DNA of 64,000 nucleotides from Saprospiraceae bacterium (GTDB lineage Bacteria; Bacteroidota; Bacteroidia; Chitinophagales; Saprospiraceae): positions 199,056-263,055 of the forward strand of contig JAHDGF010000001.1 in assembly GCA_020627785.1 (NCBI GenBank). Reading direction: 5' to 3'. The position numbers and the translations under genes are program-made. Positions 17,695 through 26,290 of the stretch are shown here, piece by piece. The notes beneath the pieces were generated by a model. That model was not told where the DNA came from, did not search any database, and saw nothing but the letters and a program-made list of their open reading frames with translations. The stretch's first letter is position 1. Each line of letters opens with the position of its first letter.

Positions 17695-19019
17695 ATAAGT
17701 TGTGGTTGATTATACAGAGAGAATACTCCATCCGTGTAAAGCGTAAAATGTTTATTGTTACGACCTTGCTTACGCCTTTTGGTTTCGGTTTATTGATGCT
17801 CGTGGCGGGTTATCTTGCCAACGAAACTACGAAGTCTGATAACACTATCTTGGTAAAAGATGAGACAGGAATATTAGCTGAAAAAATTGAGAGTAGTTCA
17901 ACATTGGTATTTGAATTTGATGATGGTCCAATTGAAGAATTAAAGGAAAGTTATGAGGAGAAAGGAGCCAATATTTTACTGCATTTAGAGAATAAATCCT
18001 TGGATAAATTAGAACCCAAATATTACAGTCAGGAGAAGCTTGGGATTATTGTCATAGAACGGATTGAAGGGAAAATATCGAAAGCTGTAAAAGAGCATAA
18101 GATTGATTTGTCAGGATTTGATCGGGAGGTATATGATAGTTTTAAAACCAACGTTTCTCTGGAAAATGGAGCTGTAGGCGACGAAGATGGAGCAGCAGAT
18201 ACCTCTAGTAAACTCACAACAATTATAGCCACTGTAATCGGTGGAGTCATGGGTTTTCTGATGTATTTGGTCATCTTCATATATGGTGGGATGGTTATGC
18301 GTTCAGTCATGGAAGAAAAAATAAATCGAATTGTTGAGGTTATGATTTCAAGTGTAAAGCCTTTTCAGTTGATGTTAGGAAAGATCATTGGTGTAGGCGC
18401 TGTAGGTTTAACACAATTAGGAATCTGGATTGTATTGATACCTACAATGATGTATCTCGTGCAAATGTTTATGGGTGGAGGTGCCGCAGATCCGGACCAA
18501 TTGAGAGACCTTACAGATCAGATGAATGGCTTGCCTCAAGATTCATTGGATGATTTTAATATTCAGCAAATTATCTCAGAGTTTATGGGATTAAATTGGG
18601 CATTGATACTGCCTTCTTTTGCACTGTTTTTCTTTGGTGGTTACTTTATTTATTCTGCTTTATTTGCTGCGATTGGTTCAGCTGTAGGAGATGACATGGG
18701 AGAGAGTCAGCAGTTAATGACACCTATCATTATTCCAATAGTACTTGCTTTTGTAATGGCACAGTCTGTCATTCAAAATCCCAATGGATCGATGGCTGTT
18801 TTTGGTTCTATGTTTCCATTGTTTTCGCCGATACTTATGCCAGTACGTTTGGCCTTTGAGCCACCATTGTGGCAGATCGGACTGTCCTTACTTATCTTAA
18901 TACTTACTTGTATATTCTTTGCGTGGATAGCGGGGCGTATTTACCGAGTAGGTATCTTAATGTACGGTAAGAAAGTTTCCTTTAAGGAATTATGGAAATG
19001 GATGTTTTACAAGGGCTAA
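17691..19019 (+). CDS. ABC transporter permease (NatB-like, ABC-2 family)
   Basis: A 442-aa integral membrane protein. One N-terminal transmembrane helix (FIVTTLLTPFGFGLLMLVAG) is followed by an extracytoplasmic domain of about 150 residues. A cluster of five or so helices then starts with TIIATVIGGVMGFLMYLVIF, with the cytoplasmic element EEKINRIVEVMISSVKPFQL typical of the ABC-2 permease fold. It overlaps the ATPase gene by four bases and forms an exporter with it. It is convergent with the flavoprotein gene, with only 11 bases between the stops. Confidence 0.92.
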   Translation: MNKLWLIIQREYSIRVKRKMFIVTTLLTPFGFGLLMLVAGYLANETTKSDNTILVKDETGILAEKIESSSTLVFEFDDGPIEELKESYEEKGANILLHLENKSLDKLEPKYYSQEKLGIIVIERIEGKISKAVKEHKIDLSGFDREVYDSFKTNVSLENGAVGDEDGAADTSSKLTTIIATVIGGVMGFLMYLVIFIYGGMVMRSVMEEKINRIVEVMISSVKPFQLMLGKIIGVGAVGLTQLGIWIVLIPTMMYLVQMFMGGGAADPDQLRDLTDQMNGLPQDSLDDFNIQQIISEFMGLNWALILPSFALFFFGGYFIYSALFAAIGSAVGDDMGESQQLMTPIIIPIVLAFVMAQSVIQNPNGSMAVFGSMFPLFSPILMPVRLAFEPPLWQIGLSLLILILTCIFFAWIAGRIYRVGILMYGKKVSFKELWKWMFYKG

Positions 19020-19030
19020 GTGATTAGTTT

Positions 19031-20116
19031 TTAATCCTCGTATACAATTTCTACGACTGCGCTTTCAGCTCTTGCTTGACAAGTAAGGATATAGCCTTCT
19101 TCTATTTCATCATCGTCTAGGGCGAAACAGGTGTCCATACTTACTTGACCGCTAGTGGTTTTGGCAATACAGGTAGAGCACGCTCCAGCAGTACAAGAGT
19201 AGGGAGGATTTTTACCAGCGGCTACGATTGTTTCAAGAATGGTTTTTTCATTATCGTGATCAAGTTCAAAAGTTTCTCCTTCTAAAGTAATTTTGACTTT
19301 TGCTTTTCCTCCAACTGCGGCTGCAGGTTTTTTTGCATCATCTGGGCTTGAAAAGAATTCTTTTTTGATACTGCTTTTTTCGTTTCCAGCACTCAACAAA
19401 ACTTCTTCTGTGAAGCTTATGAAATTACCTGGTCCACAGATGAAAAATTCATTTTTCCTAGACTTGGAAGGATGAAGCTCTAGGAATTTATGGATCATTT
19501 CATTATCAATTCTTCCTTTCCAACCTTTCCAATTAATAACCCCTTTACTGAAGAAGCCTCCGATACCCCCTTTCTTTTCTTTCTTTGGTTTGCTCAGCGT
19601 ATAATTCACCAAAAGTTGATCTCTATATTCACTCATCATCTGATCGAGTTCTTCTTTAAAGATTATGTCCTCCTCGGTACGATTACCATACAATAGATAT
19701 GTTGTACTTTTTGGTTCCTGTTCTAGCACAGTCTTAATCATGGACATGATCGGAGTAATGCCAGAACCTGCCGCAAAAAAGTAGTAATCTTTTCTTAATT
19801 CAACATCTGGGAGTAAGACAAATTTCCCATCTGGGCCGAACATTTTTAATGTTGATCCTTCTTGAATTGAATCAATCATAAAATTTGAAACTCTTCCTTT
19901 ATCTACTCTTTTTATGCTAAACGCAAGTAGTTCGTCATAAGGCGCTGAAGAAAGGGAATACGATCTTCTCAGGGTTTCTCCTTTAACTTCAACTTCAATG
20001 GTGATGTATTGACCTGCTTTTGGCTTCCAATCTAAACCTTGCGATTTTGGATCTACAAAAAATGTAGTCACATCATGCGTTTCCTTCTTTACCTTGACTA
20101 TTTTTAATTCTTGCAT
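19031..20116 (-). CDS. Ferredoxin-NADP reductase-like flavoprotein with 2Fe-2S domain (PaaE-like)
   Basis: A 361-aa soluble electron-transfer protein that passes electrons from NAD(P)H through FAD to a 2Fe-2S cluster and on to an oxygenase. In order: an FAD domain with [10 protein letters not shown] (50-59), an NAD(P) domain with [12 protein letters not shown], and a plant-type ferredoxin domain with cluster ligands C308, C313, C316 and C346 ([10 protein letters not shown] ... LTCQAR). The order and length match PaaE, the reductase of phenylacetyl-CoA epoxidase, but PaaABC are absent from the window. Other partners such as fatty-acid or ring hydroxylases are possible. PaaI- and PaaH-like genes lie 4-6 kb away. 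Confidence 0.85.
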   Translation of the reverse strand: MQELKIVKVKKETHDVTTFFVDPKSQGLDWKPKAGQYITIEVEVKGETLRRSYSLSSAPYDELLAFSIKRVDKGRVSNFMIDSIQEGSTLKMFGPDGKFVLLPDVELRKDYYFFAAGSGITPIMSMIKTVLEQEPKSTTYLLYGNRTEEDIIFKEELDQMMSEYRDQLLVNYTLSKPKKEKKGGIGGFFSKGVINWKGWKGRIDNEMIHKFLELHPSKSRKNEFFICGPGNFISFTEEVLLSAGNEKSSIKKEFFSSPDDAKKPAAAVGGKAKVKITLEGETFELDHDNEKTILETIVAAGKNPPYSCTAGACSTCIAKTTSGQVSMDTCFALDDDEIEEGYILTCQARAESAVVEIVYED

Positions 20117-20263
20117 ACTTTCTTATATGAATCGCGAAAATACTTTCTTAATGATGAAGAGAATAAATTATTGACGTTAAAATTAAAGACCACCGAGTCT
20201 CTTGTGATGTCGGAGTCAGAGTAGAAGTAACAATAAGTTATTCTTTGAGTTCAAATATCTTAT

Positions 20264-20746
20264 ATGGAATGGACCAATTTTAATAGAAATATTCGGATAA
20301 AGGCACCTATCTCAGAGGTTTACAAGGCTTGGGTGGATATAAACTTGCTCCAAAAATGGTTTTTAAACAAGGTTGAAATTATCAATCGAAAGGGAACCTC
20401 CATTTGCCGAAAGGCAGATAAGGTAAACTGGACGTGGAATAATGCTGATTTTACTACAGAGGTTATGATGCTCGAGGCAAATGAAGTTGATCTTTTAAAA
20501 TTTACTTTCGGACATGGAATGGAGGTAGAAATTAGGTTGGAGACCAAAGATGAATGGACAATTTTAAGATTACATCAGACTAAAATTCCAACGGATGAAG
20601 CCTCGAAATTCAACTTTTATGCTGGTTGTAAAGGGGGATGGACCTTTTGGTTGACGAATCTTAAGTGTTATTTAGAGTTTGGGGAGGTATTGCATGATGC
20701 AATGTTGGGGAAAAGGGAGGATTTATATGACTTTGTAAATACTTAA
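20264..20746 (+). CDS. START-like / SRPBCC (AHSA1-type) domain protein
   Basis: A 160-aa cytoplasmic single-domain protein. It starts IRIKAPISEVYKAWVDINLLQKWFL, the standard helix-grip opening of AHSA1/SRPBCC proteins, and ends with a long C-terminal helix (KGGWTFWLTNLKCYLEFGEV). Such domains bind hydrophobic ligands or act as Hsp90 co-factors; the ligand is not readable. It appears monocistronic, with no signal peptide. Confidence 0.88.
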   Translation: MEWTNFNRNIRIKAPISEVYKAWVDINLLQKWFLNKVEIINRKGTSICRKADKVNWTWNNADFTTEVMMLEANEVDLLKFTFGHGMEVEIRLETKDEWTILRLHQTKIPTDEASKFNFYAGCKGGWTFWLTNLKCYLEFGEVLHDAMLGKREDLYDFVNT

Positions 20747-20794
20747 ATGTCCTTGTTTCTTATATGAATTGTCTATTAGATTCTTCATTGTAGA

Positions 20795-20825
20795 TTGAGC
20801 ATTCAATATCAATTACTTATATTTG
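20795..20825 (+). promoter_or_regulatory. Consensus promoter of the bTHX gene
   Basis: TTG (20795-20797), a 20-base spacer and TATATTTG (20818-20825) form a full Bacteroidota promoter match, 25 bases before the ATG of the small ribosomal protein gene. Confidence 0.8.
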
Positions 20826-20850
20826 CCGCTCAACTAATAAAACTACCACA

Positions 20851-20973
20851 ATGGGTAAAGGAGACAAAAAGACTAGAAAAGGTAAAATAGCAAGATCATC
20901 TTATGGTAACTCAAGACCACAAGGCGAGAAAAAGAAGGCCTTAGCTAAGAAAGTTGCAGAGAAAAAAGCTTAG
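20851..20973 (+). CDS. 30S ribosomal protein bTHX
   Basis: A 40-aa highly basic protein, MGKGDKKTRKGKIARSSYGN at its start, which is the diagnostic N-terminus of the small ribosomal protein THX (bTHX); it binds at the head of the 30S subunit and stabilises 16S rRNA. The tail after SRPQG is a Lys/Ala helix of about 15 residues, longer than the core of the Thermus protein. A textbook promoter lies 25 bases upstream. Its TAG stop touches the stop of the FKBP gene on the other strand, with no spacer. Confidence 0.9.
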   Translation: MGKGDKKTRKGKIARSSYGNSRPQGEKKKALAKKVAEKKA

Positions 20974-21540
20974 TTAATTAACTAGCGTTTCAAGATTAAA
21001 TACCAAAGGTTCGTTCGGACCAATTAAGCCAGGAAAACCTCTCGTTCCGTAAGCCAAATGCGAGGGTATCAATAGAGTGGCTTTAGAGCCTGGATTCATC
21101 AATAATAATGCTTCATTCCAACCTGGAATCATCTGCCCATGCGTGAATTCTAAAGGAGCGCCTCTTTTGTAACTATTATCAAATTCAGTTCCATCCAAGG
21201 TCATACCCTTATAGTTAGCCTTAATTTTCACACAAGGTTGAGCGGTACACCTAGTATAGTTTTCTGATTCGTTGGTCTTTTCAATGATATAATATAGACC
21301 TGAGGCAGTTTTTTGAACATCAAGGTTATTGGCAACAGCATATTCTATCAATCGATTTTCATCTTTCTGAGGCTGAGTTGCGGGTGTTGAATGATAATTG
21401 GCGTATAATTTTTGAGCCAATGGCCCTTCTGGGATTTTAACTTTTGCAGGCTGAGTCTCGTCAGCTGTAGGGCTTGTAGGTGCTGGTTTACATGCTATAA
21501 AAAGCAATCCTAAGGAAAGTGCTAGTAGAATATTTCTCAT
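20974..21540 (-). CDS. FKBP-type peptidyl-prolyl isomerase lipoprotein
   Basis: A 188-aa envelope lipoprotein; the lipobox LLFIAC puts the acylated Cys at residue 17. A spacer rich in Pro, Thr and Lys follows, then an N-terminal helical region and one FKBP domain: YKGMTLDGTEFDNSYKRG, LEFTHGQMIPGWNEALLLM and SHLAYGTRGFPG cover the usual Asp, Trp and Tyr of the active site. It catalyses cis-trans isomerisation of Xaa-Pro bonds and would help fold exported proteins. Bacteroidota carry several such lipoproteins, including gliding-associated ones, but nothing here ties it to gliding. Confidence 0.92.
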   Translation of the reverse strand: MRNILLALSLGLLFIACKPAPTSPTADETQPAKVKIPEGPLAQKLYANYHSTPATQPQKDENRLIEYAVANNLDVQKTASGLYYIIEKTNESENYTRCTAQPCVKIKANYKGMTLDGTEFDNSYKRGAPLEFTHGQMIPGWNEALLLMNPGSKATLLIPSHLAYGTRGFPGLIGPNEPLVFNLETLVN

Positions 21541-21599
21541 GTACTAAAGGTACTATTTTGCGCTTTTATTCTTTTGGATTTTTGCTTGTTCTCTCAATT

Positions 21600-23417
21600 T
21601 TAATTTGATGAAATTTGATTGAAGACATCATATAAATGTGCTTTCATAAATGGGTTTGTTAAGCTACCATCAATAAAATCTAACTTCAGTGCTCTTCTTT
21701 TTCCATTTTTTACATCAAAAAGAATGGCATAGAAAAAGGTGTCATCGTTGTAAACTACTTTATCAAAAATTCGAGACGCAAAGGCCGGAGGAAATACAAC
21801 TCCAAGCCCTACAGCTAATGGTTTTATCTTGTTTCTTCCAACTGAAATTAATCCAGTCCAAAGAAAATAATCAGTGCCATAGCTTTCTGCAATGTCATTG
21901 ATTTTAGTTTGGTTAGTACTTGGATGTAAGCCTTGAGAAGGCAGTTCAAGTTGTTGTTGGAAATAGGTATCTAGCTCGTTTAAATTGTTGAAGGATTCTA
22001 AATCGGTTCCAGATAATTCACCCAAGCCTAAAAGCTTAACATCAAGATTACTCATTTTGGAAACTTCAACAATTTCATTTCGAAATTCAGCTTGCTTTTC
22101 TTCAGATTGAATGTATTGAACGGACCTGTCTTTATTTGATTTTAACTTTACATATTCAGGATTGACAACAACGATTTTATCGATATCAAGTGATACTGAA
22201 TTATTAACCATGTAATAAGTATTATTACGTCGGGATTTTCCTTCGTCTTCTTCTCTTGCGGTTACTATTTCTTTAGCTTTATTAAATCTGTTTTGAAAAT
22301 CTTCATCATCCAGATAGTCCACGAAAGCAAATAATCGAGAATCATCAACTACTTCATTGGAATTGGCTTTTTTGATTTTTTCTTCTCTTGTTAGTTCTTT
22401 GCCATCTTCTATTTCCTCCTTTAGTTCTGGTTTGCTATCATCTACTTTAGGTCTTGGTTTATTCGAAAATTTATCAAGGTTATCATAGTGTGTTGCCAGA
22501 TCCACCATTAGTGAATGGACAGCCATATTTAATTGTTCATCTTCTGGATCATCCAACCATGCTTCATAATTACGTTTTAATGCAAGTACTGTTAATTCCC
22601 TTGCCTTCATTTTTTTGAATATATATTCAACACGTTGTATCGCTCCTTCCATTTTGTTGACATGGTTGTAAAGCGAAAGACGACTTTCGGAATTTTCATC
22701 AGCCGTTCTTTGCCTCTTTACTTCCATATATAATGCCTTTGCAATCAATTTTTTAAGTGCTTGATCGTCTGGGTACTTTTTTAATAAAATATATGCGTTA
22801 TAAATTGCTCTACCATTATCCCCATTATCTAAGCATAGGAATGGCAATTGATATCGAGCTATTTTTTGAATTTCTTTGAATCGATCTTCTCCTAATAAAA
22901 ATCCATGATCTTCTTCTATGTGTGAAATTTCGTGTGCAAGTATAAACGCGAGTTGAGCTTCGGTTTCTACATTGGCAAGCAAACCGAGTGTAACAAAAAT
23001 TATTCCTTGGTCTGTGGCGAAGGCATTTACGTCATTCGAGTTAACGATATATATTCTAGGATTTTTCCTCTTCTTTAACTCATCGCTGATCGGTAATTGA
23101 TTCATTACTTCATTGGCATATTTACCGAGTTCATCATTAAAGAGGGCGTAGCCACTTTGAAGTAAATCGTCAATGTTGAAGTTAGAGGCCAGGTAAAATT
23201 CTTCCTTTCCTTTTTTGGTTTTAAAGTCATCTTTGTTCCTTTGATTTCTTTCGTATTCTTCAATCGTTTGCTTATACTTGATAGAACTGGGTGTCAAAAA
23301 TTCTTGGGGTATGGTTCCTTGTGAGGAAATAATTTTTGGACTTTGTGCGGAGCAACATAGTGTAAATCCAATTGAAAAGAATAGTAGACTTAATAATTTT
23401 ATGAAGTTATTGATCAT
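21600..23417 (-). CDS. Exported M48-family metallopeptidase
   Basis: A zinc peptidase of 605 aa from the ATG at 23417, chosen because it begins a normal signal peptide (MINNFIKLLSLLFFSIGF, ending CCSAQ). An earlier in-frame ATG at 23456 overlaps the previous gene's stop. The catalytic motif HEISH sits at 162-166 in ILAHEISHIEEDHG, preceded by NAFATDQGIIFVTLGLLANV, as in BepA/Oma1-like periplasmic M48 enzymes. Unlike BepA there is no evident TPR region; instead a charged linker (about 340-420) and a C-terminal domain of unknown type follow. A probable outer-membrane protein lies directly upstream, so a role in envelope quality control is plausible. Confidence 0.88.
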   Translation of the reverse strand: MINNFIKLLSLLFFSIGFTLCCSAQSPKIISSQGTIPQEFLTPSSIKYKQTIEEYERNQRNKDDFKTKKGKEEFYLASNFNIDDLLQSGYALFNDELGKYANEVMNQLPISDELKKRKNPRIYIVNSNDVNAFATDQGIIFVTLGLLANVETEAQLAFILAHEISHIEEDHGFLLGEDRFKEIQKIARYQLPFLCLDNGDNGRAIYNAYILLKKYPDDQALKKLIAKALYMEVKRQRTADENSESRLSLYNHVNKMEGAIQRVEYIFKKMKARELTVLALKRNYEAWLDDPEDEQLNMAVHSLMVDLATHYDNLDKFSNKPRPKVDDSKPELKEEIEDGKELTREEKIKKANSNEVVDDSRLFAFVDYLDDEDFQNRFNKAKEIVTAREEDEGKSRRNNTYYMVNNSVSLDIDKIVVVNPEYVKLKSNKDRSVQYIQSEEKQAEFRNEIVEVSKMSNLDVKLLGLGELSGTDLESFNNLNELDTYFQQQLELPSQGLHPSTNQTKINDIAESYGTDYFLWTGLISVGRNKIKPLAVGLGVVFPPAFASRIFDKVVYNDDTFFYAILFDVKNGKRRALKLDFIDGSLTNPFMKAHLYDVFNQISSN

Positions 23418-23436
23418 GATCCTAGCTTGTGGAATT

Positions 23437-24249
23437 TTAAAATAGTAGATAGGCAAGGTTTAATTCAAATCTTACCAATCCATGTAGTAAAATTCTTCTT
23501 TCTAAGTCTACATCAAAGTGCGCCTGATTATTATTAAAGCCCCAATCTTCATGTGAAGTTTTTTCTCCATATTCTGCCAGTTGAATTAGGGCGTTGAATG
23601 GTAATCTAAGGCTGCCACCAGGTTTAATAAGTATTTTTTCTGTCAATGGAATTGAGATCATATACCTGAAAATAAAATTAAAGAAGCTATGTTCTTGCTC
23701 AAAGTTTTGGACATCAGCAGGATTTACTGTTGATATTCCTTTTTGATTTATTAATATAAAATCGGTGATTTCTCCAGTCAGCGAAACTCTTTCAAAACCA
23801 TAGGAAGTAAATCGTCCAATGGGAGCAAGTGCTCCTTGTTTAGATCTAAATCTATTAAATACTGCACCTATTGTTTTGGCATTAATTAAGTGGAAGGTTT
23901 CAGCATGATTGACCACAAAGATGGAAACGTCTGAAGGGAGGTGTAATCTAGTAGTTAAACCTGTTTGGTATTGATTATAAAATATACCTACAGATCCATA
24001 ACGTCCTGTAGTGTAATCTGCCGAAATTTCTAGTGCATAATTTAAGCCGATGGTGTTTCTTTGAGGATTTTCATCTAGTACGAAGTCGACTCCTCCTTTG
24101 TTTCCTTTGGAAGGACCTTCAAAGGCAGGATAGAATGCTCCACCAAGATTAATTGATAATTTCTTACCTAAGAACCCTGGGACTTGCGCATTGATTCCTA
24201 AGGAGAGAAAAAGTAATATTAGTAAAGCGCCGAATTTCGATATTTTCAT
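23437..24249 (-). CDS. Exported beta-strand-rich protein, possible outer-membrane barrel
   Basis: I do not recognise a named family. The ATG at 24249 (270 aa) begins a clean signal peptide (MKISKFGALLILLFLSLGIN, then AQ); a longer reading from 24306 adds 19 residues without a leader. The mature part starts with LSINLGGAFYPAF and continues with alternating strands (YALEISADYTTGRYGSVGIF), and the C-terminus is FELNLAYLLF, ending in Phe as outer-membrane barrels often do. The M48 peptidase start is about 20 bases after this stop, so the two are probably one operon. Confidence 0.72.
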   Translation of the reverse strand: MKISKFGALLILLFLSLGINAQVPGFLGKKLSINLGGAFYPAFEGPSKGNKGGVDFVLDENPQRNTIGLNYALEISADYTTGRYGSVGIFYNQYQTGLTTRLHLPSDVSIFVVNHAETFHLINAKTIGAVFNRFRSKQGALAPIGRFTSYGFERVSLTGEITDFILINQKGISTVNPADVQNFEQEHSFFNFIFRYMISIPLTEKILIKPGGSLRLPFNALIQLAEYGEKTSHEDWGFNNNQAHFDVDLERRILLHGLVRFELNLAYLLF

Positions 24250-24474
24250 GGAACTTGTTTTATACTTTGATTCAGAGTTAATAAAGTACAACAAATTCAA
24301 TATCAATAAGCAGATTGCCTAAATTTTGCTAGACAACATTTACGATTATGAGTGGTTCATACTTGATTACCTAAGTATAATACCCTATTATGAAAAAAGG
24401 TGACATTGAAACCGATATTTTTTCTCAAATAGCAAAAAAGTCTTGAGATACTAATTGATTTAATTACAATTCTT

Positions 24475-24888
24475 CTATTTCCATTCCTTCTTCGTGCGAT
24501 AGACCATTCCATGAAAGAGGGCGACTAGATCTCCATTATCTTTTGTAATCTCAACTCGATACTTGCCGAGTTTATCATTGAAATATTCTTCCTTCGCTTC
24601 CGCAAATATGATATCACCTTCCATGAGCTTTTCCAGATGGTTGATTCCAGTTTCAATAGAGTAGGAAAGCCTGCCTCTAGAATTGGAAGCAAATGCGAAC
24701 GCACTGTCTGCAAAGCTGAAACTTATGCCTCCATGAGCAATTTTGAAACCGTTTAACATTTCTGATCTAATGGTCATAGATAGTCTGGCATAGCCTAGAG
24801 AAATTTCTTCCACTTTAATTCCTAGCCATTGGCTAAAGGCATCTTCTTTGAACATTTTTTCATGGACGATTTCTTCTGGAGTGATCAT
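24475..24888 (-). CDS. paaI: PaaI-like hotdog thioesterase
   Basis: A 137-aa cytoplasmic hotdog-fold acyl-CoA thioesterase. The family core is present: LNGFKIAHGGISFSFADSAF, where HGG and the acidic residue three to eight positions later line the active site, then LEKLMEGDIIFAEAKE. PaaI hydrolyses (hydroxy)phenylacetyl-CoA and related CoA esters, rescuing CoA from dead-end products. It starts four bases after the 3-hydroxyacyl-CoA dehydrogenase stop, so the two are coupled, as in phenylacetate gene clusters. Confidence 0.9.
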   Translation of the reverse strand: MITPEEIVHEKMFKEDAFSQWLGIKVEEISLGYARLSMTIRSEMLNGFKIAHGGISFSFADSAFAFASNSRGRLSYSIETGINHLEKLMEGDIIFAEAKEEYFNDKLGKYRVEITKDNGDLVALFHGMVYRTKKEWK

Positions 24889-24892
24889 GGCA

Positions 24893-26041
24893 CTATACTT
24901 TTATGAGGTAGGGTGAAGGTCGATATCTTTCTTCCCTATAGATGGTATGTAATTCATTTAATGTGTTCTTAATTTTATCCCAACCAATTTCTTTCCCCCA
25001 AGCAAGAAGTCCCTTGGGATAATTTACACCGTATTGCATGGCTGTGTCGATTGCCTCTTCACTTCCTACTCCCCAGAAAGCAGCATCACAAGCTTCATTT
25101 ATAAGTAAGGCAATGATCCGATCAAAGAGCGGTTGCAGAATTGCGCGTTCAATTTTCATCTGTTGATCTGGCGGAGTATCTGAAGTATAATCATAAAATC
25201 CTTTACCAGATTTTTTACCCAGATATCCTGCTGCCACTAAATTTTTTTGAGTAAAAGAAGGCTTGTATCTAGGTTCATGATAAAATGACTTCCACACGGT
25301 TTCTGTTACTTTGAAATTTACATCATGACCAATGAAATCCATTAATTGAAATGGTCCCATTTTAAATCCGCCGATTTCTTTCATGGCCGTGTCAATGGTC
25401 AATTCATTTGCAAGACCTTCTTCTAAAATCCTTAAGGCCTCACTGTAGAAGGGTCTAGCAACTCTGTTTACAATGAAGCCAGGGGTGTCTTTCGCATAGA
25501 CGGGTAGCTTGCCCCAGTTCTCCATCAATTGAAAGCTTGAACTCTTTATTGCCTCATCTGTTTGTACCGCAGGAATCACTTCCACTAATTTCATAAGTGG
25601 TGCCGGATTGAAAAAATGTAGCCCGATGAAACGCGATGGATTTTTTAATCCTCCAGCTATTGCACTGATTGAAAGAGAAGAGGTATTACTGGCCAGAATA
25701 CAATCATCAGCTACAATGCCTTCAAGTTTTTGAAATAAGTCTTGTTTGATTTCAAGATTTTCAACGATTGCTTCAACGATCAATCTACTATCAGATACAC
25801 TTTCTAGATTTTCAATGGCATACAACTTCCCAAATATTGCTTTAGCTTGGGCATCATCCATTCTTCCTTTCTCTACTGATCTATTTAAAAAGTATTGGAT
25901 TTTTTCAAGTGCTTTCTGAATAGCTTTAGGATCTCTATCGTAAAGATATACCTCATGTCCTGCAATGGCTGCAACATGTGCGATCCCCATGCCCATGGTT
26001 CCAGCGCCTATAACAGTAACTTTATCTTGTGCGTTTAACAT
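24893..26041 (-). CDS. 3-hydroxyacyl-CoA dehydrogenase (PaaH-like)
   Basis: A 382-aa NAD-dependent enzyme that oxidises (3S)-3-hydroxyacyl-CoA to 3-oxoacyl-CoA. I placed the start at 26041 (MLNAQDKVTVIGAGTMGMG), since the longer frame to 26167 adds 42 unrelated residues and crosses a divergent gene's start. The Rossmann motif GAGTMGMG, the catalytic region LHFFNPAPLMKLVEVIP and GFIVNRVARPFYSEALR are intact. A second C-terminal dehydrogenase domain follows (PLFDRIIALLINEACDAAFW). The neighbour PaaI suggests the phenylacetate or a related beta-oxidation pathway. Confidence 0.9.
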   Translation of the reverse strand: MLNAQDKVTVIGAGTMGMGIAHVAAIAGHEVYLYDRDPKAIQKALEKIQYFLNRSVEKGRMDDAQAKAIFGKLYAIENLESVSDSRLIVEAIVENLEIKQDLFQKLEGIVADDCILASNTSSLSISAIAGGLKNPSRFIGLHFFNPAPLMKLVEVIPAVQTDEAIKSSSFQLMENWGKLPVYAKDTPGFIVNRVARPFYSEALRILEEGLANELTIDTAMKEIGGFKMGPFQLMDFIGHDVNFKVTETVWKSFYHEPRYKPSFTQKNLVAAGYLGKKSGKGFYDYTSDTPPDQQMKIERAILQPLFDRIIALLINEACDAAFWGVGSEEAIDTAMQYGVNYPKGLLAWGKEIGWDKIKNTLNELHTIYREERYRPSPYLIKV

Positions 26042-26111
26042 TATTGCTATTTGATTTTTAAACAATGTGAAAATACAGTTGTTATATTTCTTTTTACTAA
26101 AAGCAGAACTA

Positions 26112-26279
26112 ATGTTCGGAATATTTAAAGGAAAAAGTGAGAAGCAGAAGTTAATGGATAAATACAAGAAGCTCCATGAGGAAGCCTTTCGTTTATCTAA
26201 GGTCGATCGTACACAGTCTGATGCTAAATTTGCGGAAGCGGAAGAATTGATGAAAGAAATAGATAATCTTCCTGATTAA
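26112..26279 (+). CDS. Lacal_2735 family small protein
   Basis: A 55-aa cytoplasmic protein. It begins MFGIFKGKSEKQKLMDKYKK and continues with a helix that ends AEAEELMKEIDNLPD, the standard shape of the Bacteroidota Lacal_2735 family (short, two-helix, function unknown). The ATG at 26112 is preferred over the in-frame ATG at 26067, which would add 15 hydrophobic residues. It is divergent from the 3-hydroxyacyl-CoA dehydrogenase, with 70 bases between the starts. Confidence 0.85.
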   Translation: MFGIFKGKSEKQKLMDKYKKLHEEAFRLSKVDRTQSDAKFAEAEELMKEIDNLPD

Positions 26280-26290
26280 TTAAAATTCTT

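Noticed and set aside
19031-20116. Reading the PaaE-like protein as proof of phenylacetate degradation
   Set aside because: The oxygenase subunits are not here, and similar reductases serve other oxygenases.
26042-26167. 42-residue extension of the 3-hydroxyacyl-CoA dehydrogenase frame
   Set aside because: It overlaps the start of the divergent Lacal_2735 gene, and its residues bear no likeness to the enzyme family.
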